Positions 1 through 7,806 of a stretch of 64,000 nt of DNA are shown piece after piece. This DNA comes from Acetobacter aceti NBRC 14818. GTDB taxonomy: Bacteria; Pseudomonadota; Alphaproteobacteria; Acetobacterales; Acetobacteraceae. Made by a program: the position numbers and the translations under genes. Where the stretch lies: contig NZ_AP023410.1 of assembly GCF_000193495.2 (NCBI RefSeq), positions 372,001-436,000 on the forward strand, given 5' to 3'. The stretch's first letter is position 1, and the number at the start of each line of letters is the position of its first letter. The notes under the pieces were generated by a model, which made no database searches, was not told where the DNA came from, and worked only from the letters and a program-made list of their open reading frames with translations.

Positions 1-480
1 ATGAGGCGTTGTACTGACTGACAGCGTGTCGAGAAGTTTGATCAGAGCATTCCAGTTGGTGGTGAGAGAAATACGCACACCGAGATGCTCGAAAGGTCCG
101 CTATGGACGATGGGTAGGGGTTCCATGCTGGTTGGTTCCACCTGCACGCCTCGCGCGGCGTCATGCACAATTTCCTGAAGGCGAGCGAGCGCCGTTTCAC
201 GGGAGCTTTCGGCCAGCAGCGGAGAGTCGCCGTTGGCATTATGTGCAGCCTGTTCGTAGCGTTCCTTGAGGGCAGGAATATTGTCCACCAGCGCCTGCGT
301 ATGGAGGAGGATTTCCTTCTGATCGGTAATGCTCGCGTCTTCCCGAGCGTGGAATCCGAGCAGTCCTGAGACAAGAAACCATGCAATCAGAACAAGCAGG
401 AACGTAATGGCGAGCGCCAGAATCCGTCCGGAACGTCCTTCCGGTAAATGGGCAGGCAGATGAGAGAGATTTACGGACAC
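1..480 (-). CDS. gspM: Type II secretion protein GspM-like, 3' end outside window
   Basis: A GTG-started frame (VSVNLSHLPAHLPEG) runs open for 160 codons to the window edge. An N-terminal cytoplasmic stretch of about 18 residues is followed by one membrane segment (about residues 20-42). A helical region and a ferredoxin-like periplasmic part come next, as in the GspM inner-membrane assembly-platform protein that pairs with GspL. The start lies 7 bases after the stop of the gspL-like gene, so the two are probably co-transcribed. The C-terminus is missing because the window ends. The assignment rests on topology, size and position after gspL; sequence conservation in this family is weak. Confidence 0.72.
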   Translation of the reverse strand, partial: MSVNLSHLPAHLPEGRSGRILALAITFLLVLIAWFLVSGLLGFHAREDASITDQKEILLHTQALVDNIPALKERYEQAAHNANGDSPLLAESSRETALARLQEIVHDAARGVQVEPTSMEPLPIVHSGPFEHLGVRISLTTNWNALIKLLDTLSVSTTPH

Positions 481-487
481 TGGCGTC

Positions 488-1579
488 TCAACCCGGCGCT
501 TTGGCGTTGATGGTGAAGACGTCCATCTGCTTGTTCTCGGAGCGTGTGACCGGTCCGGAGAACGCTGCGTCCGAGAACGCCGCGTCATGCTCAAGAACAC
601 CGATCAGCTTGGTGGCCTGCGTGGACTCTCCCTCCATGGTCACATGACGTTCATGGATATGCATGGCGGTCAGGAAGGTTCCGTCCGGCAAGGCGTCTGT
701 CAGCGTGCCGATAATATGCAGGGGAGAGCCGATGCGATGTTCCTCACGCGCCAGAGCCGCTGGGGCTGCTGTGAAGGCTGTAATGCGTCGACGGATATCC
801 TCGGCCTGCGTGCGTCCGTCACTCAGCGCGGCAATGGCGTGGTGCAGACGAAACAGCGTGATCTGCTGGGAGATAAACGGTGCTGCGATGAATATTGCGG
901 CGCAAATGGCGAACACACGCCCGATCGGATGACTTTTCCGGGCTGTTTTCCCTAAGGGAATTGTGAGTGGCGCGTCAGAGGCCGTGTCCATGCTGACGCA
1001 GGTTGGGTTGATGCCTGCGTGACTGAGCGTGTCCAATGCGGAGGAGACAAGAAAGCGGGGGACGACCAGCAGTCTGAAAATGATCTGCTCGCCCCGCTCT
1101 GCGCCCGGTTTGCGCTGGACACTCCACAGAACGTCGTCCTGCCGGAATGGGGTCAGTCGATCGAGATCGTAACCGATGGTGCGGGCGGCATTGCCGGCGG
1201 CGACACGCGGAAGAGTCACGTCACGCGAGAGGATGCTGCCCTGTGGCAGGACCAGCGCAATGTCCGGGGTGCGCGGCTGAGGCAGCCAGCGTGAGCGGGG
1301 AGCAGGGAGTTCTTCACGGCAGGCGACCACTTCAGTCGAGTCAAGCGTTCCGTCCGGACCGATCTCCAGCCGGATGGTCTTTCGGGGCTTGAGCGAGAGC
1401 GCTGCGGGAAGGATTTCCGTCATACGATCGCGCCACCACCCGACGCACTCGTGCAGCAGCCGTGAGGACGAAGTCTGTCCCGTCATGAACGGCTCGGAGA
1501 AGCTGTGGTGTGGGGCGAAAGCACCTGGTGCAAGGATCCTGTTCGGGCGGCCGACGGAGAATGCGTGATGCCATACCAT
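488..1579 (-). CDS. gspL: Type II secretion protein GspL-like (PilN-type)
   Basis: A 363-residue protein with a short cytoplasmic actin-like part, one membrane segment at about residues 220-240 (FAICAAIFIAAPFIS) and a periplasmic ferredoxin-like domain. This is the architecture of GspL, which recruits the GspE ATPase to the inner-membrane platform and binds GspM. The cytoplasmic domain is shorter than in enterobacterial GspL. Two starts are possible: the ATG at 1579, or the ATG at 1486 (MTGQTSSSRLL). Neither has a clear ribosome site; the later one removes a poorly conserved-looking leader. It lies between the prepilin peptidase gene and gspM on the same strand. Confidence 0.75.
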   Translation of the reverse strand: MVWHHAFSVGRPNRILAPGAFAPHHSFSEPFMTGQTSSSRLLHECVGWWRDRMTEILPAALSLKPRKTIRLEIGPDGTLDSTEVVACREELPAPRSRWLPQPRTPDIALVLPQGSILSRDVTLPRVAAGNAARTIGYDLDRLTPFRQDDVLWSVQRKPGAERGEQIIFRLLVVPRFLVSSALDTLSHAGINPTCVSMDTASDAPLTIPLGKTARKSHPIGRVFAICAAIFIAAPFISQQITLFRLHHAIAALSDGRTQAEDIRRRITAFTAAPAALAREEHRIGSPLHIIGTLTDALPDGTFLTAMHIHERHVTMEGESTQATKLIGVLEHDAAFSDAAFSGPVTRSENKQMDVFTINAKAPG

Positions 1580-1707
1580 TGTCTTCGGAAAGGAGGACAG
1601 GGGTGGAGTGTTATAGATTTATGACACGTTAACGAATGGTCTGGTTTTCATACTCCTGTCTCATGTAATCAGATTTCCTGATGCAGCCTGTTTGCGGGGT
1701 GCGTCGT

Positions 1708-2502
1708 TTATTGCGCTGTCAATGTCAGCCGCGCCAGCCATATGGCGGCTGCCAGACAGGGGCCGAAGGGAATCATGACCGTCATGCTGAAGCGTTGTGC
1801 GCGAAGGGTGGTTGCAAGCGCAATCACGATGCCGAACGCGGACGCCAGCACCACCACGATCGGCAGGGCGGCGAGACCAATCCACGCACCCCCGGCCGCA
1901 AGAAGTTTCACGTCTCCACCGCCCAGTCCTGAACGCCCGCGGAGAGCCCGGTATCCGTACGCCACAAGCGCGAACAGGGCCCACCCGCAGACAGCGCCCA
2001 GCGTGCGGTCCAGCAGCGCCTCAGTGCCGCCATTCACAAACCCTTCCGCCAGACCCGCGAGCAACAGCGGCAAGGTCAGGACATCGGGCAGTCTCATGCA
2101 GATGCGATCAATCCACGCGAGCGCCAGCAACATCCAGCCGAGAAAACAGTCGGCCAGCAGAAGCGGCAATGAGAAATCAGCCTCCGCCAGCGGAAATCCC
2201 TGTTCATGAGCGGTCAGCAGGCGCGTGGCGATGACGCAGGCAGGAACGGCAAGAGCCGTGAGCTCGATCCTGAGATGGTGCGGGTCAATCCGGCTGCCGC
2301 AGGTCCGGCATTTCCCTTTCTGCAACAGGTAGGACAGGACCGGGATCATCTCATGCGGCTTCAGGACCGTCTGGCAGTCCTCGCAGTGCGAACGTCCTAT
2401 TGCGAAAGATTCGCCGCGTGGGATGCGCCGCACCAGCACGCCCAGAAAGCTGCCGATAAAAGGCGCAATGACAAAGGGAACAACAGGGGCGAGGGACATC
2501 AT
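1708..2502 (-). CDS. gspO: Prepilin peptidase (leader peptidase / N-methyltransferase)
   Basis: An aspartyl membrane protease that cleaves and N-methylates type II secretion pseudopilins at the G|F site. Two zinc-type CxxC pairs are visible near the N-terminus (HCEDC and CRTC). The two catalytic aspartates sit in WIDRICMRLPD and in the classic GxGGGDxKL motif (GLGGGDVKLLA). Several hydrophobic segments follow. The start is set at the ATG pair 2502/2499 (MMSLAPVVPF), which gives about 264 residues, the usual family length. Starts further upstream would overlap the divergent gspE gene and add an Arg/Ser-rich, non-family leader. It is divergent from gspE and shares a very short intergenic region with it. 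Confidence 0.88.
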   Translation of the reverse strand: MMSLAPVVPFVIAPFIGSFLGVLVRRIPRGESFAIGRSHCEDCQTVLKPHEMIPVLSYLLQKGKCRTCGSRIDPHHLRIELTALAVPACVIATRLLTAHEQGFPLAEADFSLPLLLADCFLGWMLLALAWIDRICMRLPDVLTLPLLLAGLAEGFVNGGTEALLDRTLGAVCGWALFALVAYGYRALRGRSGLGGGDVKLLAAGGAWIGLAALPIVVVLASAFGIVIALATTLRAQRFSMTVMIPFGPCLAAAIWLARLTLTAQ

Positions 2503-2584
2503 GGCGGCGCGACAGTGACGAATTGCCTCCAGTTGAGCAAGCCGATGATGACTGTCCTCGCGTCCGGCCAATCGGGGCGTCATC

Positions 2585-4276
2585 ATGCTGGCTGAAGCGA
2601 TGGATCTGGAAGCAGCCCTTCTCGACCGGGGTGTCTGCGATGCCCGCGCCCTTGAACGCTCACGCATGGTTTCCGAGGAAACCGGACAGTCGCTGGCGCA
2701 GGTGCTGCTCCAGCTTGGTCTTGTCAGCGAAACCGATCTGTCCCGCACTTACGCCACCATGCTTGGCACGGAGGTGCTGGACACGGCGCGTATGGGCGCC
2801 ATTACTGAACCCGTGATGCCGGACCAGTTGGGTGGACGGTTTTTGAGACAGGCCCGGGCTGTGCCGCTCTCCTGTGAGGGCAGAACCCTGCATCTGGTCA
2901 TGGCGGACCCGCTGGATTCCTTCACCGCCGGAGCTGCTTCTCTGGCGACAGGATGTCAGGTCGTGCGGGAGGTGGCGCGGTCAGCGGATATCGAGGCGAC
3001 TCTCAATCGCCTCTATCCGGAAGGTGAAGAGGACGGAGAGAGCGCCGGCGAGCCGTTGGCTGATGAAGGTGAGGCAGCCGAGGACGATACAGACCGTCTG
3101 AAAGATCTCGCCAGTGAAGCGCCGATCATCCGGTTAGTGAACCAGATCATCTTCCGTGCCGTGGAAACCAGAGCGTCCGATATCCATATCGAGCCGTTCG
3201 AGGACCGTCTTCTAGTCCGTTACCGTTATGACGGCGTGCTGCATGAAGTGGACAGCCAGAGCCCGCGTCTGACGGCAGCGCTCATTTCCCGTATCAAGAT
3301 CATGGCGCGGCTCGACATTGCGGAACGTCGCCTGCCGCAGGACGGTCGCATCAAGCTGGCGGTTCGCGGACACGAAGTGGATTTCCGTGTCTCGACGGTG
3401 CCGTCGCTGCATGGCGAAATCGCGGTACTGCGTGTGCTCGATCGCACGACCGTCAGTTTCGATTACAATCGTCTCGGTCTTGCTCCCGAAATCATCTCGT
3501 CTTTTCGCGAGGCGCTGGAAACACCAAACGGCATCGTTTTGGTGACAGGACCGACCGGTTCGGGAAAGACCACGACGCTTTATACAGGTCTCGCTGGTCT
3601 CAATTCCTCCGAACGCAATGTGATGACGGTGGAAGACCCGATTGAGTATCAACTCGCGGGCATCAACCAGCTTCAGATCAGACCATCTATTGGGCTGACC
3701 TTCGCCAGCTTCCTGCGCGCCATTCTGCGACAGGACCCGGATGTCATCATGGTCGGTGAAATCCGTGACATCGAGACCGCGCAGATTGCCGTGCAGGCCG
3801 CTCTGACAGGCCATCTTGTGCTCTCGACTCTGCATACAAACTCCGCCGCCGCCGCCGTGACCCGACTGCGTGACATGGGGCTGGAGGACTATCTTCTGAC
3901 CGCCGTTCTGCGCGGAATTCTGGCCCAGCGTCTTGTGCGGCGGCTTTGTCAGGAGTGTCGTCGTCCGGAAGAGGTTTCTCCGGAACTGGCGGCGCGACTG
4001 GGGCTGGACCCGCAAGCGCGGCACACGTTGTGGCATCCGGTCGGCTGCGCGCATTGCCGCCAGACGGGCTACAAGGGACGAGGCGCTGTCGCTGAATTTC
4101 TCCAGCCTTCGCGTGAAGTGACACGTCTGATTCTTTCTGGGGCGGACCACTCGGAAATCGAGCGTGCGGCTGTGGCGGAGGGCATGAAGACCATGTTCCA
4201 TGCCGGTTTGCAGGCCGCCCTAAAGGGTGAGACGTCGCTTGAGGAAATCAGCCGTATCGTCGGGCATGACGAATGA
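2585..4276 (+). CDS. gspE: Type II secretion ATPase GspE
   Basis: A 563-residue cytoplasmic hexameric ATPase that powers pseudopilus assembly. An N-terminal MshEN-like region is followed by the N1 domain and the GspE/PilB ATPase core. Walker A (GPTGSGKTTTLY) is near residue 322 and the Walker B region (QDPDVIMVGEIRD) near 385. The tetracysteine zinc motif is present as CQEC (about 454) and CAHC (about 487). The stop overlaps the gspF start in an ATGA arrangement, indicating translational coupling. An alternative start is the ATG six codons in. Set against the usual ~500 residues, the length is explained by the MshEN-type N-terminus. Confidence 0.95.
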   Translation: MLAEAMDLEAALLDRGVCDARALERSRMVSEETGQSLAQVLLQLGLVSETDLSRTYATMLGTEVLDTARMGAITEPVMPDQLGGRFLRQARAVPLSCEGRTLHLVMADPLDSFTAGAASLATGCQVVREVARSADIEATLNRLYPEGEEDGESAGEPLADEGEAAEDDTDRLKDLASEAPIIRLVNQIIFRAVETRASDIHIEPFEDRLLVRYRYDGVLHEVDSQSPRLTAALISRIKIMARLDIAERRLPQDGRIKLAVRGHEVDFRVSTVPSLHGEIAVLRVLDRTTVSFDYNRLGLAPEIISSFREALETPNGIVLVTGPTGSGKTTTLYTGLAGLNSSERNVMTVEDPIEYQLAGINQLQIRPSIGLTFASFLRAILRQDPDVIMVGEIRDIETAQIAVQAALTGHLVLSTLHTNSAAAAVTRLRDMGLEDYLLTAVLRGILAQRLVRRLCQECRRPEEVSPELAARLGLDPQARHTLWHPVGCAHCRQTGYKGRGAVAEFLQPSREVTRLILSGADHSEIERAAVAEGMKTMFHAGLQAALKGETSLEEISRIVGHDE

Positions 4277-5532
4277 CGTCCACACTGGCTGATACAACAG
4301 GTCCGGAAGTCTGGCGTTATCAGGCGGTCAATGCGGAAGGCCACGTCGTCCACGGCGAGATGACGGCCAGTTCGGAGACACAGGTTACCAGTCGTCTACG
4401 TCGTCAGAATCTGATGGTCATGAAGATTGCCCCGGCGACACGCGGCGGGGCGCTGGCGGGCGAGATTCTCTCGCTTCTCGGCCGCAAGAAGGATCTGCGT
4501 CTCAAGTCAGGTGAAGTCGCGGATTTTACCCGTAAGCTGGCGACGATGCTGACGGCTGGACTGGATCTTGACCGCGCGCTGCGTTTTCTGGGCGAAACGG
4601 CGGTTGGACCACGCAATGGACGGGTGATCGGGTCCTTGCGTGACCGCGTGCGTGACGGTGAGTCGTTTGCCGATGCGCTGGAAACGATGCCCGCAATTTT
4701 CTCGAAACTCTATGTCGGTCTGGTAAGGGCAGGTGAGGCGGGCGGTGCGTTAGGTGATGCTCTGCTGCGCCTGTCGGACCTGCTTGAGCGCGAGCGTAAG
4801 CTGAAAGCGACCGTGCAGTCAGCGATGATCTATCCGGTTGTGCTTATTGTTGCGTCGGTTTTTTCCATTGCGTTGTTGCTGACCCATGTTCTGCCGCAGT
4901 TCGTACCGCTGTTTGAGGAAAATGGCGCGTCTCTGCCGCTGGCGACAAAGATTGTTATTGTCGCAGGAGATTTCCTGACGGCGTGGGGTATGCTGCTGCT
5001 TGTGGCGGGACTGGTGCTGGTTGCGTGTGTGCGGATTGCCTTGCGGAAACCTGCTGTCAGACTGGCGACAGACAGGTTTCTGCTGCGTGTTCCTGTGATC
5101 GGAACGTTGCTGAGTGAGATCATGGCGGCGCAGTTTACCCGGACACTCGGCACATTGATGCGCAACGGCGTGCCGCTGGTTGGCGCGCTTCGTATAACGG
5201 AAGGCGTTATCAGCAACTCTGCCGGCGCGACTTGTCTTTCGGAAGCCACGCGGGATGTGCGGGAAGGGCGCAGTCTGGCTTTCTCGCTTGAGCGTACCAA
5301 AATCTTTCCCGAAACAATGACGCATTTTCTCAAGGTGGGTGAAGAGACAGCGCAGTTGGCTCCTATCGCCTTGCGGTCGGCCGATATTCATGAGGAAGCC
5401 AGCCGCGTCACCATCCAGCGTCTTCTCGCCATTCTTGTTCCTGCGATCACCATCATCATGGGTGTTCTGGTGGCGGGTATCGTGTCGGCGCTTCTCCTTG
5501 CCATGCTGAGCCTTAATGACCTCGCACACTGA
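4273..5532 (+). CDS. gspF: Type II secretion inner-membrane protein GspF
   Basis: A 419-residue polytopic platform protein of the PilC/GspF family. It has two repeated T2SSF cytoplasmic helical domains, each with the DFTRKLATMLTAGLDLDRAL-type pattern, seen at about residues 80-200 and 280-400. Three membrane segments lie near 180-205, 226-250 and 384-412. The start ATG overlaps the gspE stop by four bases. The 3' end overlaps the next gene by 17 bases, so the whole E-F-H-I-J run is one tightly packed operon. Confidence 0.94.
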   Translation: MTSTLADTTGPEVWRYQAVNAEGHVVHGEMTASSETQVTSRLRRQNLMVMKIAPATRGGALAGEILSLLGRKKDLRLKSGEVADFTRKLATMLTAGLDLDRALRFLGETAVGPRNGRVIGSLRDRVRDGESFADALETMPAIFSKLYVGLVRAGEAGGALGDALLRLSDLLERERKLKATVQSAMIYPVVLIVASVFSIALLLTHVLPQFVPLFEENGASLPLATKIVIVAGDFLTAWGMLLLVAGLVLVACVRIALRKPAVRLATDRFLLRVPVIGTLLSEIMAAQFTRTLGTLMRNGVPLVGALRITEGVISNSAGATCLSEATRDVREGRSLAFSLERTKIFPETMTHFLKVGEETAQLAPIALRSADIHEEASRVTIQRLLAILVPAITIIMGVLVAGIVSALLLAMLSLNDLAH

Positions 5533-5986
5533 TGAATCCTCTCGATCATCAGAGGCTGGTTTCACATTGCTTGAAATCATGGTGGTGCTGGTGATCGCGG
5601 GACTGCTGATGGGCATGGCTTTGGAACGTGGGCCGATGAAGAGCGACGCGCTCACCTTCGCCACCGCCCGGTCACGCGTGCTGGACAGTCTGTATGAAGC
5701 GCAGATGCTCTCGGAAACGACTGGCGAGACCGTCATGCTGGAGGTGAATACGCCTACTTCCCAGATTGTGACGGTGCATGATCATGTCCCGCAGGTTCGT
5801 CGGATTTCGGGGCCAGCAAGAATTCTGCTGCCAAAACCTGGTGGAGGTTTTTCTCCACGTGGTGATTATCGTTTTACGGCGGATGGTGGCGTCTCCGGTC
5901 CGGCACTTGTGGTGACGTTGGGAAAACATCTCTGTCTGATCAGGGTCAGCCCCGTCACGGGGCGTATTGAAGCCGATGAAGGCTGA
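5516..5986 (+). CDS. gspH: Type II secretion minor pseudopilin GspH
   Basis: A class III prepilin signal is clear: a short hydrophilic leader ends in EAG, followed by FTLLEIMVVLVIAGLL, with Gly15|Phe16 as cleavage site and Glu at mature position 5. The remaining sequence is a GspH-like beta domain ending in LIRVSPVTGRIEADEG, typical of GspH. It lacks the GspG hallmarks: no VVPNL or Tyr-Pro-Thr motif follows the helix. It therefore sits where gspG is normally expected after gspF, and no gspG was found nearby. It overlaps gspF by 17 bases. Confidence 0.85.
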   Translation: MTSHTDESSRSSEAGFTLLEIMVVLVIAGLLMGMALERGPMKSDALTFATARSRVLDSLYEAQMLSETTGETVMLEVNTPTSQIVTVHDHVPQVRRISGPARILLPKPGGGFSPRGDYRFTADGGVSGPALVVTLGKHLCLIRVSPVTGRIEADEG

Positions 5987-5990
5987 TCTG

Positions 5991-6389
5991 ATGGCTTTGT
6001 CGAAACGGGAGGAAAAGGGCTTCACACTGCTGGAAGTCATCATTGCCCTGATGATTTCCGGCTTTGCCTTGGCGGCGATGCTCGGATCGCTGGAGGCAGG
6101 GCTGGCGAGTGGCAGTCGCGCCCAGCGGGATCTTTATGCGACCTCGCTGGCCAGATCTCAACTTGCGGGTGTGCTGTCCACTCTTTCCATGCGTCCGGGC
6201 TCACAAAGCTACGATCTGGAAGGGCATTATCATTCGAATGTCGAAATTCGCCAGATTGCGGATGCCCCCACCAAGGATGGTGGTGACAGGATCGGGTTGT
6301 TTTCGATTTCCGTACAGATTCATCAGGATGGAACCGGGCGATCTGTCACTCTGACAAGCAGGGCAGTGCGTCCATCGGTGCAGGAATGA
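5991..6389 (+). CDS. gspI: Type II secretion minor pseudopilin GspI
   Basis: About 132 residues with a prepilin site (KREEKG|FTLLEVIIALMISG) and Glu at mature position 5, followed by a small GspI domain with the ARSQLAG segment typical of this family. GspI nucleates the pseudopilus tip with J and K. The ATG at 5991 is preferred: it lies four bases past the gspH stop and has a GAAGG site about nine bases upstream. Earlier in-frame starts (TTG 5967, ATG 5976) would overlap gspH. The stop overlaps the gspJ ATG. Confidence 0.87.
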   Translation: MALSKREEKGFTLLEVIIALMISGFALAAMLGSLEAGLASGSRAQRDLYATSLARSQLAGVLSTLSMRPGSQSYDLEGHYHSNVEIRQIADAPTKDGGDRIGLFSISVQIHQDGTGRSVTLTSRAVRPSVQE

Positions 6390-6973
6390 AGGACGACGGC
6401 TTTACGCTTCTCGAAATTCTTGTTGTGACGGTGGTCTTCGGTCTGCTGTCGGTCGCCTTGTGGGAAGGGATTGGTGTGGGCACGCATGGATGGTCCATGG
6501 CCGAGCATCGTCATGATGACGAGATGGCCGGGCAGGGGATTGAGGATGCGTTGCGGCGATTGATTGAGCGGGCCGATATTCCGGACAATGGCGGAGCAGG
6601 CAGGTTTTCCGGGCAGGGCGACCGTTTGCGTGTCATAGCGTGGCTTCCGGAAAAAAACGGCTATGAAAAAGAGGTCGAGGCGGCCTTTGGGGTAGATGCG
6701 CACCACGAACTTGTTGTGCGCTGGCAGCCCTACCGACGGGCAAACTGTCCTGAGCAGCCAGAGGCGTTACACGAAGAAATTCTGGCTCGCGGTATAAGCG
6801 CGATCGATTTTTCCTATTATGGTTTGCAAGGGGGACGACATGTCTGGCAATCGAACTGGAACAGTCCGTATTTGCCCCTATTAGTCAGGGTTCAGGTGCA
6901 CTTCCTGACTGCTGGAAGAAGTTGGCCAACGATGATGATTCGCCCGTTGCTCAGTGGCGCAGAGGCGCGTTGA
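6386..6973 (+). CDS. gspJ: Type II secretion minor pseudopilin GspJ
   Basis: A 195-residue protein with a very short leader (MKDDG) and prepilin helix FTLLEILVVTVVFGLL. A GspJ-type beta domain follows, containing ALRRLIERAD and a late VRVQVHFLTAG strand. It is coupled to gspI through an ATGA overlap. GspJ normally binds GspI and GspK at the pseudopilus tip; no gspK follows here. About 185 bases without a convincing gene separate it from the next reading frame. Confidence 0.85.
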   Translation: MKDDGFTLLEILVVTVVFGLLSVALWEGIGVGTHGWSMAEHRHDDEMAGQGIEDALRRLIERADIPDNGGAGRFSGQGDRLRVIAWLPEKNGYEKEVEAAFGVDAHHELVVRWQPYRRANCPEQPEALHEEILARGISAIDFSYYGLQGGRHVWQSNWNSPYLPLLVRVQVHFLTAGRSWPTMMIRPLLSGAEAR

Positions 6974-7157
6974 GGCGGGAAGGGCAGCGTTCTTGGGACG
7001 CCACGAAACGGTCATCATTTATTCATTGTTGTTTCTTTCGGCACGCCGTTATGGGGCAGAAACAGTTGGGACGGAGCAATTCCAGTCAGCCTGAGCAGCA
7101 CAGGTCAGTTTGCAGAGTTTAACATCTCCTTCTGTTCTCTTTGAAAAAGGTTCTGTT

Positions 7158-7667
7158 GTGACGGTCAGATCACGTCTGTCTATGAGGGTAGCTGGAGGTG
7201 TTGCTCTGGCCTGGTTGATGTGTTGGCCAGTTTTTGCACAACAGGCTGTCGAGACCGACACCCCTACATCGGCACCCTCAGATTCCGGAGAAATCAGCGA
7301 AGACGTCAATAAAATTCTGGATCGTCCTCTTTTTGAGCCGGATCGACGCCACAAAGGCGTTGCTCATGAGGAAAATGGTGAGTTCCACCTTGTCGGCATT
7401 TCAGGACATGCCGGTATGTGGAAAGCAATTTTCAAACCAGACAAGGGTGAGGGTAAAAGTGTCGTTCTGACCGGGAATGAAAAGGTGAATGACTGGACGA
7501 TTGCGTCCATTGATCCTGCCGGGGTCAATCTTGCTCAGGGTGAGAAAACAAAGAGGATTTCAATCATGTTTTCAAAACGTGCAGTGCCTCTTGTTCCTGA
7601 AAAAGTTAAGGGGACAACGGCGCACGTCATGAGTGCGGACAGTCCTGATTCGCACCTGACGTGGTGA
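7158..7667 (+). CDS. GspN/GspC-like type II secretion periplasmic protein
   Basis: A small exported protein. With the GTG start at 7158 (AAGG about eight bases upstream) it has a signal peptide or anchor VTVRSRLSMRVAGGVALAWLM ending near PVFAQQ. A KILDRPLFEPDRR motif follows, like the RPLFxPxRRP box of GspC/GspN-type proteins, then a compact beta domain (FHLVGISGHAGMWKAIF) resembling the GspC homology region. Position after the pseudopilin genes supports a T2SS role. The paralogous families GspC and GspN cannot be separated by eye. A TTG start at 7110 and an ATG at 7182 are alternatives. Confidence 0.6.
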   Translation: MTVRSRLSMRVAGGVALAWLMCWPVFAQQAVETDTPTSAPSDSGEISEDVNKILDRPLFEPDRRHKGVAHEENGEFHLVGISGHAGMWKAIFKPDKGEGKSVVLTGNEKVNDWTIASIDPAGVNLAQGEKTKRISIMFSKRAVPLVPEKVKGTTAHVMSADSPDSHLTW

Positions 7668-7806
7668 ATCCTGCTTTGAAATACTGCAATTTGTTTCAGA
7701 CGAGTGTCTTTCACAAAATGATAACACTACATGAAAATTCTTTCATTTACTTAACGCCCTGTTTCCACCACCCCAGCCGGGGCCGGTTGATCGGAGTGGT
7801 ATTCAG

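Noticed and set aside
3212..4201. A 329-codon open frame opposite gspE
   Set aside because: It lies wholly inside gspE, has low-complexity His/Arg-rich sequence and no homology.
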